64,000 nucleotides of DNA from the NCBI GenBank assembly GCA_021604505.1, contig BQJC01000001.1:1536264-1600263 (forward strand). The letters are read 5' to 3'. Position 1 is the first letter of the stretch; the number at the start of each line of letters is the position of its first letter. The notes beneath the pieces were generated by a model. That model did not search any database, had not been told where the DNA came from, and worked only from the letters and a program-made list of their open reading frames with translations. Below are positions 54,014 to 61,974 of this stretch, one piece after another. The stretch comes from Nitrospinaceae bacterium (GTDB taxonomy: Bacteria > Nitrospinota > Nitrospinia > Nitrospinales > VA-1). Made by a program: the position numbers and the translations under genes.

Positions 54014-54036
54014 GGCAGGAAATATTATTTCCTGCC
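54014..54036 (-). promoter_or_regulatory. Perfect intercistronic hairpin in the sigma-54 cluster
   Basis: GGCAGGAAAT-ATT-ATTTCCTGCC, 10-bp perfect stem with a 3-base loop, between the first gene (ends 54050) and doxX. The minus strand has no T-run after it, so it is more likely an mRNA-stabilising or processing element than a full terminator. Confidence 0.65.
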
Positions 54037-54049
54037 TGGCCGAGAGTTT

Positions 54050-54670
54050 TTATTGAACTTTTGGAATTTCTTGTGAGCTGTCCACGTTATCATGCAGGTC
54101 GTTAATGATCAGATAACCAGAAGCACCCATTTCATTTCCAAAGCCCAGGTTTGATTTGTCTGATGAATCCTCTTTGATAAGATCAACCCGAATTTTCAAT
54201 TTTCCGCCGCCTTTAATACCCTTTAAGGCACCACTACCGGCGGTAAACTTCCAATCACCGTTGCAATTTTCTTTTTCTCCCGTGCAGGAAATCCTGGCGT
54301 TGGCCCTGTCGCCTCTCTGATTGACCAACTGACACATGCCCTGCAATTCATCTTTCCCACCTTTGTTAATTTGTACGGAAAACGGGCAGGTCAATCGAGT
54401 TGCATGTGTGAAATGGGTTTTGCCCGTATGATCTTTGACAAAAAATGTCCCCTTCATCACACCGGTATAAAAGTCCATATTTTTACTCATGGAATAAACT
54501 GTTCCGTCAGAACGCCAACTGCTGAGAACTCTTTTTTCATCAGCGTCATCAGCCTGGGCGAATCCAGTCAAATTCAATGCAAGGATTCCAATAAGGAAAG
54601 CAATCCAAAATCTCTGTTTTTTACGGTGTGACGGGTTCTCATTTTTAAACTCGGGTTTTACAGGATTCAT
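54050..54670 (-). CDS. Secreted protein of unknown function, first gene of the sigma-54 cluster
   Basis: The 206-residue product has an internal hydrophobic signal (RFWIAFLIGILALNLTGF, cleavage near FAQA) and a mature domain with several Cys (RLTCPFSV, LQGMCQLVN, ISCTGEKENCNG) and a Gly-rich stretch (GSGALKGIKGGGKLKI). It is not recognised. The ATG at 54670 has GAGGAG 7 bases upstream. It is directly downstream of the sigma-54 promoter and upstream of the stabilising hairpin, so it may be the most abundant product of the operon. Confidence 0.75.
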   Translation of the reverse strand: MNPVKPEFKNENPSHRKKQRFWIAFLIGILALNLTGFAQADDADEKRVLSSWRSDGTVYSMSKNMDFYTGVMKGTFFVKDHTGKTHFTHATRLTCPFSVQINKGGKDELQGMCQLVNQRGDRANARISCTGEKENCNGDWKFTAGSGALKGIKGGGKLKIRVDLIKEDSSDKSNLGFGNEMGASGYLIINDLHDNVDSSQEIPKVQ

Positions 54671-54719
54671 GTTATCGCTCCTCAAAAGGGGATTAATAAG
54701 TTTCGTTAATTGTGACTAA

Positions 54720-54737
54720 AGCAAGCGCTGTGCCAAG
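54720..54737 (-). promoter_or_regulatory. Sigma-54 (-24/-12) promoter
   Basis: The minus strand reads CTTGGCACAGCGCTTGCT. TGGCAC and TTGCT are separated by 5 bases, the consensus sigma-54 spacing with GG and GC at -24 and -12. It lies about 50 bases upstream of the ATG at 54670, with a divergent sigma-54 activator gene beyond it. Confidence 0.85.
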
Positions 54738-54803
54738 TCTTATAAACGCAAATAAAACAATATAATAGATGATTTTTCAGTTAACTTCAGCGTTTCTTTA
54801 GAT

Positions 54804-54857
54804 AACGGATTATTCAAAAAATAACGGAAATACGTTTCCTAAAAACGGAATTACGTT
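54804..54857. promoter_or_regulatory. Tandem palindromic activator sites (candidate enhancer/operator)
   Basis: AACGGAAATACGTT (54823-54836) and AACGGAATTACGTT (54844-54857) are 14-base near-palindromes starting 21 bases apart; a half-site AACGGAT lies at 54804. They are 85-135 bases upstream of the sigma-54 promoter, normal for enhancers. The last one overlaps the activator's own -10 box, so autorepression is possible. Confidence 0.7.
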
Positions 54858-54862
54858 ATAAT
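54857..54862 (+). promoter_or_regulatory. -10 box of the activator gene, predicted leaderless start
   Basis: A perfect TATAAT ends 6 bases before the ATG at 54869, which would put the transcription start at or next to the initiator codon. The -35 region is weak. No ribosome site precedes the ATG, consistent with a leaderless mRNA. Confidence 0.5.
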
Positions 54863-54868
54863 AAGAGC

Positions 54869-56500
54869 ATGGATAAAAAGGAGAACAAAAACTTTCAATT
54901 TGAAAATATAAGGACTCTTCTTCTGGCGATGCCTCAGGAAAGATGTGTTTCCTCTCTCCTGGAAATGGTGGTGCAGAAATCCTCCGAAGACCCCTTTCTT
55001 GCTCTCACACGCATCTGGCTGATCCGCCCAGGCGACATCTGCAGTTCCTGCAAATTGCGAGAGCAATGTCTTGACCAGACCCTTTGCCTGCATCTTGTGG
55101 CGGAAAAATACGGACCCGGTCACCAGCCGGACACAGAATCAATAAATGATGACTACACGCGGATTCCGTTGGGTGTGGGCAAGGTAGGCCGATGCGCGGT
55201 TACCGGCGAAACGGTCGATGCTGTGGGCCTGGATGAAGATATGCCTTTCGCGGTGTCCAAACGCTGGTCCGCGAAGTCCGATGTCATCGGTCTGGCGCTT
55301 CAGCCTCTTGTCCACCAGGGAAAGGTGCTGGGTGTGCTTGGCAGTGTTCCCTGGAAAGAAGCGGAAATCGAGGGAGAAGGTTTGTTCTGGAGTCGCCTGG
55401 TTGCTGATCAACTTGCCGCATCCATCACCAACGCCGAGGCGTTCGAAAAGATTGAAGAACTAAATAAACAACTGGAAGACGACTATGAATATCTGAGTCA
55501 GGAGTTGGTGGAATCTCAGTCCTTCGGAGACATCATTGGCCACAGCCCTTCCTTGAACAACGTTGTTCAGCAAATCAAAATGGTCGCAAAAACGGATGCC
55601 AACGTTTTGATCACCGGTGAATCGGGAACCGGAAAAGAACTGGTCGCACGTGAGATTCACCAGAGAAGTGACCGTTCGAAAAGACCTTTAATAAAAGTCA
55701 ATTGCGCATCCATCCCCAAGGACCTGTACGAGAGTGAATTTTTCGGTCATGTAAGAGGATCGTTCACCGGAGCCATTCAGGATAGAAAGGGTCGATTTGA
55801 ATTGGCCAATGGGGGAACCTTGTTTCTGGATGAGGTCGGGGAAATTCCATTGGATGTTCAAAGCAAACTTCTGCGTGTCTTACAGGAAGGGGAATACGAG
55901 CGGATAGGAGATGAGCGCACGAAACAAACCGATGTTCGAATTCTTGCCGCGACCAACCGGGATCTCAAACAAGATACGACAAAAGGACTCTTTCGGCAGG
56001 ACCTGTTCTACCGGTTAAACGTTTTCCCAATAGAACTGCCTCCATTAAAGGAACGCAAAGAGGACATTCCATTGCTGGTCAACCACTTCATCCGCCTGAT
56101 TGCGAGAAAATTCAACAAGCCCATCAAACCCTTGCCGCCAGGAAAGATATCCAGGCTTCAAAAATACGACTGGCCTGGAAATATCAGGGAACTGCAAAAT
56201 CTTTTGGAACGGGCGGTTATTACTTCCCAGAAAGGCAATTTAAAGTTCGACCTTCCAAAAATGGATGAAAGGGAAGAATTTGCAACGGATAAACAAACTT
56301 CTGAAACAAAAGTTGAAGAAGTCTTAACTGAAAAACAAATGCGACAACATGAGCAAGAAAATATGCTTCGCGCTCTGAATCAATGTGGTGGGAAAATTCA
56401 TGGAAAAGATGGGGCGGCGCAACTTTTAGGGGTCAAACCCACGACCCTGGCCACACGTATCAAGGCAATGGGCCTGAAAAAAATGTATTCTCAAAAATAA
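54869..56500 (+). CDS. Sigma-54-dependent activator (GAF-like sensor, AAA+, Fis HTH)
   Basis: The 543-residue enhancer-binding protein has an N-terminal sensory region (1-190) with a Cys cluster (C58, C61, C67, C73, spacing CX2CX5CX5C) followed by a GAF-like domain. A coiled coil lies at about 190-215, and the AAA+ domain covers about 220-450 with Walker A GESGTGKE (250-257) and sigma-54 contact loop GSFTGA (297-302, usually GAFTGA). The C-terminus has a Fis-type HTH (EQENMLRALNQCGGKIHGKD and LGVKPTTLATRIKAMGL). It is divergent from the operon with the sigma-54 promoter, so it is the likely activator of that operon. Confidence 0.93.
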   Translation: MDKKENKNFQFENIRTLLLAMPQERCVSSLLEMVVQKSSEDPFLALTRIWLIRPGDICSSCKLREQCLDQTLCLHLVAEKYGPGHQPDTESINDDYTRIPLGVGKVGRCAVTGETVDAVGLDEDMPFAVSKRWSAKSDVIGLALQPLVHQGKVLGVLGSVPWKEAEIEGEGLFWSRLVADQLAASITNAEAFEKIEELNKQLEDDYEYLSQELVESQSFGDIIGHSPSLNNVVQQIKMVAKTDANVLITGESGTGKELVAREIHQRSDRSKRPLIKVNCASIPKDLYESEFFGHVRGSFTGAIQDRKGRFELANGGTLFLDEVGEIPLDVQSKLLRVLQEGEYERIGDERTKQTDVRILAATNRDLKQDTTKGLFRQDLFYRLNVFPIELPPLKERKEDIPLLVNHFIRLIARKFNKPIKPLPPGKISRLQKYDWPGNIRELQNLLERAVITSQKGNLKFDLPKMDEREEFATDKQTSETKVEEVLTEKQMRQHEQENMLRALNQCGGKIHGKDGAAQLLGVKPTTLATRIKAMGLKKMYSQK

Positions 56501-56671
56501 AAGGTTTTGAGGTGACAGTCAAAATGTGAGCAAAATTTAATAAAACAGGGAATATTATTGGAAAAAGTGAAAAAAGGGGGATCAAGGACACATTAGATTT
56601 TGGCCTAAGGAACAGCAAAAAGAAGCCATTCCAGCTTTCCTTTCATTCTCAGGGCAAATACCACGGCTTGG

Positions 56672-56701
56672 TTGACAAACCGGGCCGCCACAATCTATAG
56701 T
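56672..56701 (+). promoter_or_regulatory. Sigma-70 promoter of the ilv-psd-pss unit
   Basis: TTGACA (56672-56677), an 18-base spacer and TATAGT (56696-56701), about 90 bases before ilvH. It lies in the 293-base gap after the activator gene; the rest of that gap holds nothing recognised. No leader peptide rich in branched-chain codons was seen. Confidence 0.6.
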
Positions 56702-56793
56702 AAAATATCGTCGTTTTTGCTAGTATAACCCCCTCATTTGGTTAAACTTATTAATCCCGAGGGTTCCGATGGACCCATCCAACCACAAGTTAT

Positions 56794-57282
56794 ATGCAAC
56801 ACACAATATCCGTTCTTGTAGTCAACCGATTCGGAGTTCTATCGAGAATTTCGGGTTTGTTCAGTGGCCGGGGGTTCAATATCGAAAGTTTGAACGTCGC
56901 CGAGACCAATGATCCCGATATCTCGCGCATGACCATCGTCACCCGCGGAGACGATGCGAAAGTAGAGCAAATCACCAAACAATTGAACAAGCTGGTCGAT
57001 GTCATCAAAGTGGTGGACCTCACAGAAGAAAATTTTGTCGACCGGGAGATGATTCTGGTTAAAATGAACGCTGAAACCCGGGTCCGCGAAGAAATTTTAA
57101 GAATTGTCGAAATTTTCCGAGCCAAAGTGGTGGATGTCAGCGCCAATACCTATACCATTGAAATCACCGGCAACGAATCGAAGATAAAAGGGTTCATGGA
57201 CCTTCTTCAACCCCTGGGAATTCAGGAAGTGGTCCGCTCGGGCAGAATCGCCATCAGCCGTGGAACCAAATCAATCAACTAA
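56794..57282 (+). CDS. ilvH: Acetolactate synthase small (regulatory) subunit
   Basis: The 162-residue product has an N-terminal ACT domain (TISVLVVNRFGVLSRISGLF, GRGFNIESLNVAETND) and a C-terminal regulatory half ending VRSGRIAISRG. It confers valine feedback on the large subunit IlvB/IlvI, which is not in the window. ilvC follows 21 bases later. Confidence 0.95.
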   Translation: MQHTISVLVVNRFGVLSRISGLFSGRGFNIESLNVAETNDPDISRMTIVTRGDDAKVEQITKQLNKLVDVIKVVDLTEENFVDREMILVKMNAETRVREEILRIVEIFRAKVVDVSANTYTIEITGNESKIKGFMDLLQPLGIQEVVRSGRIAISRGTKSIN

Positions 57283-57303
57283 AAGCGAAAAGGAAAAATC
57301 AAA

Positions 57304-58305
57304 TTGACGAACATCTATTACGAAAAACAGGCGGACCTGAAATACATCCAGAAAAAAACAATTGCCATTATAGGCTATGGAAGCCAGGGCCACGCGCACG
57401 CCAGAAATCTACACGACAGCGGCATCAAGGTCGTGGTCGGATTGCGCAAAGAGAGCCATTTCTGGGACCGGGCCAAAAAAGACGGGTTGAACGTGATGAC
57501 GGTTCCGGAAGCGACCAAAGCCGCTGATATTCTGATGATCCTGATCCCGGATGACAAGCAAAGGGCCATGTATGAAAGCGACATCGCGCCGCATCTGGAA
57601 AAGGGCATGGCGCTTGCCTGGGGTCATGGGTTCAACATCCATTTTGGTCAAATCGTTCCTCCAGAAACGGTGGATGTGTTCATGATCGCACCCAAAGGTC
57701 CGGGCCATCTGGTGCGGCGCACCTACGAGCAGGGCGCCGGAGTTCCCTGCCTCATGGCGATCTATCAGGACCCGAGTGGAAGCACCAAGGACGTTGCCCT
57801 GGCCTATGCCAAGGGCATCGGCGGCACACGCGCCGGCGTTCTCGAGACCAGTTTTCAGGAGGAAACCGAAACCGACCTTTTTGGCGAACAGGCCGTGCTC
57901 TGCGGCGGCGTCACCGAGTTGATCCGTGCCGGTTTCGACACCCTGGTCGAAGCGGGCTACAACCCGGACCTGGCCTACTTTGAATGTTTGCACGAATTGA
58001 AACTGATCGTCGACCTGGTTTATGAGGGCGGCATCGGCAACATGCGCTACTCGATCAGCACCACAGCCGCCTATGGCGATGTGACCCGCGGACCCAGACT
58101 CATCACTCAGGAAACGCGCGCTGAGATGAAGAAAATTTTGCAGGAAATTCAAAGTGGAAGTTTCGCCCGCGAGTTCATTTTGGAGAACCAGGCCAACCGG
58201 CCGGTGTTCAACGCCCGTCTCAAACAGGATGCCAACCATCTGATAGAAACGGTCGGAGAAAAACTGCGCAGCATGATGCCTTTTGTCGGCGAAAAACTTA
58301 AATAA
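57304..58305 (+). CDS. ilvC: Ketol-acid reductoisomerase
   Basis: The 333-residue class I enzyme performs NADPH-dependent isomeroreduction in valine and isoleucine synthesis. The Rossmann motif is [16 protein letters not shown], followed by [29 protein letters not shown] and [12 protein letters not shown] with metal-binding Glu/Asp. It starts at TTG with AAGGA about 11 bases upstream; no better start exists. The length is normal. Confidence 0.96.
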   Translation: MTNIYYEKQADLKYIQKKTIAIIGYGSQGHAHARNLHDSGIKVVVGLRKESHFWDRAKKDGLNVMTVPEATKAADILMILIPDDKQRAMYESDIAPHLEKGMALAWGHGFNIHFGQIVPPETVDVFMIAPKGPGHLVRRTYEQGAGVPCLMAIYQDPSGSTKDVALAYAKGIGGTRAGVLETSFQEETETDLFGEQAVLCGGVTELIRAGFDTLVEAGYNPDLAYFECLHELKLIVDLVYEGGIGNMRYSISTTAAYGDVTRGPRLITQETRAEMKKILQEIQSGSFAREFILENQANRPVFNARLKQDANHLIETVGEKLRSMMPFVGEKLK

Positions 58306-58320
58306 AGAATTTTTTGATTC

Positions 58321-59031
58321 ATGGTCAAGTTAATCGCCGATTTGGCGGCCCTGCTGCAAAAAAAGCTACTGAGCAAAATACCGAACTTTGCGGAAGACGC
58401 TTTTCTATTTCTCTTCCCTTTGGGAATACTGGCGGTCATTCTGCTGGTAGCCTCCATTTTTTCGACATTCGCGGGTTTTCTGGTTTGCCTGGTCATCATG
58501 GGTCTTATCATTTGCTTTTTCCGCGATCCGGAACGCACCGTTGATGACGATTCACCCAATGCCGTGGCTTCGCCGGCGGATGGAACCATCAACCACATTA
58601 TTGAAAATGAAGAGAACCCATTCACCGGGGAAAGTTGTACACGGGTCACCATTTTCCTGAGTGTGCTGGACGTGCATATCAACCGCATTCCCATGACGGG
58701 AACCATTGAGCGCATCGATCTCAAAAAAGACGGCAAATATCTGGTTGCGGACATGCCAGCCGCTTCGGCGGAAAATGTCCAGAACGCCCTGGTGATTAAA
58801 AATGGAAACACCACGGTCGTCGTCAAACAGATCGTCGGCTTGATCGCACGCCGGATCGTTTGCTGGGCTAAAGAAGGCGATGCATGCGAACGGGGACAAC
58901 GCTACGGCCTGATCCGCTTTGGCTCCAGAGTCGACCTCCTGCTTCCGGCGGACACTAAAATAGTGGTCCAGGAGGGAGGGAGAGTGGAAGGCGGAAAAAC
59001 GATTATCGGATATCTGAATTCGATGCCATAA
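58321..59031 (+). CDS. psd: Phosphatidylserine decarboxylase proenzyme
   Basis: The 236-residue short-type Psd has two hydrophobic helices near the N-terminus (FLFLFPLGILAVILLVAS), PADGTINHI, FLSVLDVHINRIPM and the autocleavage site RFGSRVDLLLP, where G-S cleavage makes the pyruvoyl group. It forms phosphatidylethanolamine from phosphatidylserine. It lies 15 bases after ilvC and 45 before pssA, its pathway partner. Confidence 0.94.
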   Translation: MVKLIADLAALLQKKLLSKIPNFAEDAFLFLFPLGILAVILLVASIFSTFAGFLVCLVIMGLIICFFRDPERTVDDDSPNAVASPADGTINHIIENEENPFTGESCTRVTIFLSVLDVHINRIPMTGTIERIDLKKDGKYLVADMPAASAENVQNALVIKNGNTTVVVKQIVGLIARRIVCWAKEGDACERGQRYGLIRFGSRVDLLLPADTKIVVQEGGRVEGGKTIIGYLNSMP

Positions 59032-59076
59032 TGGTAGTGTTATTCTAATGGCCTGGTCAGACGAATTTAGGGTTAT

Positions 59077-59862
59077 ATGAATCCTTACGAAAAATTCGAT
59101 CAAAAAATGCCGAGAAACCTGAAAAAGGGGATTCACATCCTCCCCAGCCTGTTCACCACGGGCAATGTATTTTGCGGATTTTACGCCTTCATCGCCGTCT
59201 TCAAGGAGATGTATTATGTGGCGGCCTGGGCCATTGTCCTGGCGATGATTTTCGACGTCCTGGACGGACGGATCGCCCGGATGACCAAAACCACCAGCGC
59301 GTTTGGCGTGCAGTACGATTCTCTGGCCGATATCATTTCCTTCGGGATGGCTCCCGCATTCCTGGTCTACTCATGGGTGTTGCAACCGTTCGACCGTGTG
59401 GGCTGGATGGCGGCGTTTCTGTTTCTCTTGTGTGCGGCGCTGAGACTCGCCCGCTTCAACGTCACCAAACCGGATACCGCCGGCGACCATTTCCTCGGCC
59501 TTCCCACACCGGCGGCGGCGGCGATTCTGGCTTCCATCGTCATCGGCTTTGAAGACTTGTCCGCCACCCGCATCAACCCCATTGTGATGGTCATTGTGGT
59601 TTATTCCCTGGCGTTTCTCATGGTGAGCAACATCAAATATCCGGCCATGAAGAAGCTGGATTTCAAAAAGCGGGTGGCGTTTCCGCGGTTTTTATTCGTC
59701 ATCCTGTTTTTGTACGTGCTGGCCACCATACCCCGGATCGCACTTTTCGTCCTCAGCTTCACCTACATCATGATGGGGCCCGTCGGTCACCTGGTTTCCT
59801 GGAAAAAACGCAATAAATCAGTAGTTTCCGAAAACATTCACCCCCCTCCGAAAAATTCCTGA
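59077..59862 (+). CDS. pssA: CDP-diacylglycerol-serine O-phosphatidyltransferase
   Basis: The 261-residue integral membrane enzyme makes phosphatidylserine. The CDP-alcohol phosphotransferase motif is intact: DGRIAR, then eight residues, G, three, D (QYDSLAD region). About eight helices. It follows psd in the same direction, giving the two-step PE pathway inside the ilv unit. Confidence 0.95.
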   Translation: MNPYEKFDQKMPRNLKKGIHILPSLFTTGNVFCGFYAFIAVFKEMYYVAAWAIVLAMIFDVLDGRIARMTKTTSAFGVQYDSLADIISFGMAPAFLVYSWVLQPFDRVGWMAAFLFLLCAALRLARFNVTKPDTAGDHFLGLPTPAAAAILASIVIGFEDLSATRINPIVMVIVVYSLAFLMVSNIKYPAMKKLDFKKRVAFPRFLFVILFLYVLATIPRIALFVLSFTYIMMGPVGHLVSWKKRNKSVVSENIHPPPKNS

Positions 59863-59944
59863 TAGAATAAATACAATGGGTTACACTTTTAATCCTGATT
59901 TCTGGATCACCGTACCGAAATCAGTTGATCACTAGGGACGTTCT

Positions 59945-60814
59945 ATGTCGTGGCTTGATAAACTCAAAGTTAAAACCGGTATCGGCAGCAAAATCGTCAA
60001 ACCGGAAATCATCTGGGTCGAATGCAAAGGCTGTGGGGAACAGCTCTATATCGCCGAGGTCGAAAAGAACTTCAAGGTCTGTCCCAATTGCGACTACCAT
60101 TTCCGCATCGAAGCCAGGGAGCGAATCAGCCACCTGATCAATCCCGGAACGTTTGTGGAACACGACCCGGATCTGTATTCCACCGACCCTTTAAAATTTA
60201 AAGATAAAAAGAAATACAAGGACCGCATCCGCACCACTCATAAAAAGGGGTTGCCCCTCGATGCGCTCGTTTCAGGTTCCGGGGTTTTGGGAGATCATCC
60301 GGTGGAAATCTCGATTTTCGAGTTCAAGTTTATGGGCGGCAGCATGGGTTCCGTGGTGGGAGAAAAAATCACCCGCAGTATCGAGCGGGCGATAGCGAAC
60401 AAAACAGCGATGATCATCGTGAGTTGTTCCGGTGGGGCGCGCATGCAGGAGGGCATCTTTTCCCTGATGCAGATGGCGAAAACCTCCTCCGCTCTCAGAC
60501 GGCTGGCGGATTGCAAGCTTCCCTATATTTCGATTTTGACCGATCCGACCACCGGAGGCGTGTCGGCCAGTTTTGCGATGCTGGGGGATGTTATTCTCGC
60601 GGAGCCGGGGGCCTTGATTGGATTTGCCGGCCCCAGAGTGATCGAACAGACAATTCAGCAAAAATTACCGGAAGGATTTCAGAAGGCCGAGTTCCTGCTC
60701 GAACACGGTTTGATCGACAGTGTGGTACACCGCAGGGATTTAAAAAAGACCCTCAACAATCTCTTGAGTTTTTTTGGCAACAAACCCATCCACAAAGTAA
60801 CGGCCTCGGCTTAA
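59945..60814 (+). CDS. accD: Acetyl-CoA carboxylase carboxyltransferase beta subunit
   Basis: The 289-residue product has an N-terminal four-Cys zinc ribbon (WVECKGCGEQLYI and KVCPNCDYHFRI) and a crotonase-fold carboxyltransferase domain (GSMGSVVGEKITR, IIVSCSGGARMQEGIFSLMQM, TDPTTGGVSASFAMLGDV). It makes malonyl-CoA with AccA. AGGGA precedes the ATG by 9 bases. Its stop shares four bases with the stop of the convergent gene. Confidence 0.97.
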   Translation: MSWLDKLKVKTGIGSKIVKPEIIWVECKGCGEQLYIAEVEKNFKVCPNCDYHFRIEARERISHLINPGTFVEHDPDLYSTDPLKFKDKKKYKDRIRTTHKKGLPLDALVSGSGVLGDHPVEISIFEFKFMGGSMGSVVGEKITRSIERAIANKTAMIIVSCSGGARMQEGIFSLMQMAKTSSALRRLADCKLPYISILTDPTTGGVSASFAMLGDVILAEPGALIGFAGPRVIEQTIQQKLPEGFQKAEFLLEHGLIDSVVHRRDLKKTLNNLLSFFGNKPIHKVTASA

Positions 60815-61776
60815 CAGCCCAGGCTTTCCACCGCATCTTCAAGAGACGTGGCGATGCAGGTGAAGATCGGCGTGTCCTTTTCCACGTAAAGACTGCCCTG
60901 CGTTTCCCGCAAATCCATGACCAGATCGACGAAGTCCGAAGGATAGTCCGTCTCGAACGCGACGACAAACTCCTGATCGTCGATGCCAAACGAATAGGTG
61001 GTGTTCAATTTTACCGACGGGTATTTGTTGCCGACGAAGATATGCTCGTCCATGATTCCCTGCCGCGTGAACTGAGTCAGCAAATACCACTGCCGGGTTT
61101 TGACGAAAGGATAAATGAAAAGGTATTTGGCCTTTCCGGGAATGATGTGGGTCCGGTCTTCTTCATGCTCGGGATTGAACATGTCCTGATACATCGACCG
61201 TTTGGTCTGCGATAGATAGGAATAGGTGATATTCAGATACCGCCCCAGACCCGTCCTCATCATGCGGGTGGTCATTTTCTGGAATTCCTCCAGCTCATAG
61301 CTGATCCTCCACAGCATGATGTCCGCATCGGCGCGAACCCCGACCATCGTGTAACTGAGAATGATCATATTGGAATTGGTGTCGTACTCCTCCAGAACAT
61401 CCAGAAATTCCTTTTTACCTTTTTCACGTTCCTCTTCGGGAAGATGACGAAACGCAGGGTCGACTTTATAGAACGCAAAATTGACGAACTGCCGTTTGAC
61501 TTCCTTTTCGCCCGCGTCTTTTGCCGCCTGAGCTTTAGCGGCCCGTTGCGCCTTGGCGTTCTCGATAGCGGCCCCTTCCCGTTCCTGACGGGCCCGGGAA
61601 ACCACTTCATCGTCCACCACTTCAATGTCTTTATCCTTGGCGTATTGCTCGATTCCGCGAACCACACTTTTCCTGACAAAAAACGGAACGTTTTTCATGC
61701 GCTCCACGGCACCGTCCGTCCAGTTTAATTCCGTGGTAGGCATCAATTCTTCCAATTCTTTATCATCAATAGCCAT
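60811..61776 (-). CDS. PCP_red domain fused to a chlorite dismutase-family heme protein
   Basis: The 321-residue product has a residue 18-62 block, WTDGAVERMKNVPFFVRK through VDDEVVSRARQE, that matches the helical domain found at the C-terminus of light-independent protochlorophyllide reductase subunit B. An Ala/Lys linker (65-92) leads to a chlorite dismutase/HemQ-type ferredoxin-like domain (95-316: FYKVDPAFRHLP, YLFIYPFVKTRQWYLL). His245 (IMDEH) is the likely proximal heme ligand. Possible activities are heme/coproheme handling or chlorite detoxification. The reaction cannot be assigned from sequence. Confidence 0.85.
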   Translation of the reverse strand: MAIDDKELEELMPTTELNWTDGAVERMKNVPFFVRKSVVRGIEQYAKDKDIEVVDDEVVSRARQEREGAAIENAKAQRAAKAQAAKDAGEKEVKRQFVNFAFYKVDPAFRHLPEEEREKGKKEFLDVLEEYDTNSNMIILSYTMVGVRADADIMLWRISYELEEFQKMTTRMMRTGLGRYLNITYSYLSQTKRSMYQDMFNPEHEEDRTHIIPGKAKYLFIYPFVKTRQWYLLTQFTRQGIMDEHIFVGNKYPSVKLNTTYSFGIDDQEFVVAFETDYPSDFVDLVMDLRETQGSLYVEKDTPIFTCIATSLEDAVESLGC

Positions 61777-61974
61777 AGCTGTGCTCTCTTTTGGAAAAGG
61801 TTAGCGGGATCGCTTTAAACTTAAAGCTGAGGTCTATAGTTTAGCAGGATTTCGCGTCATGCGGAAGGCGCAATAACCATTTATGCATCAATTATCAAGA
61901 CCGGATTTTCACGTGCACCCATGATAGACTGGAGATATCAAGATTTCAACCTCAAAACAGGTTTTAATCCGATT

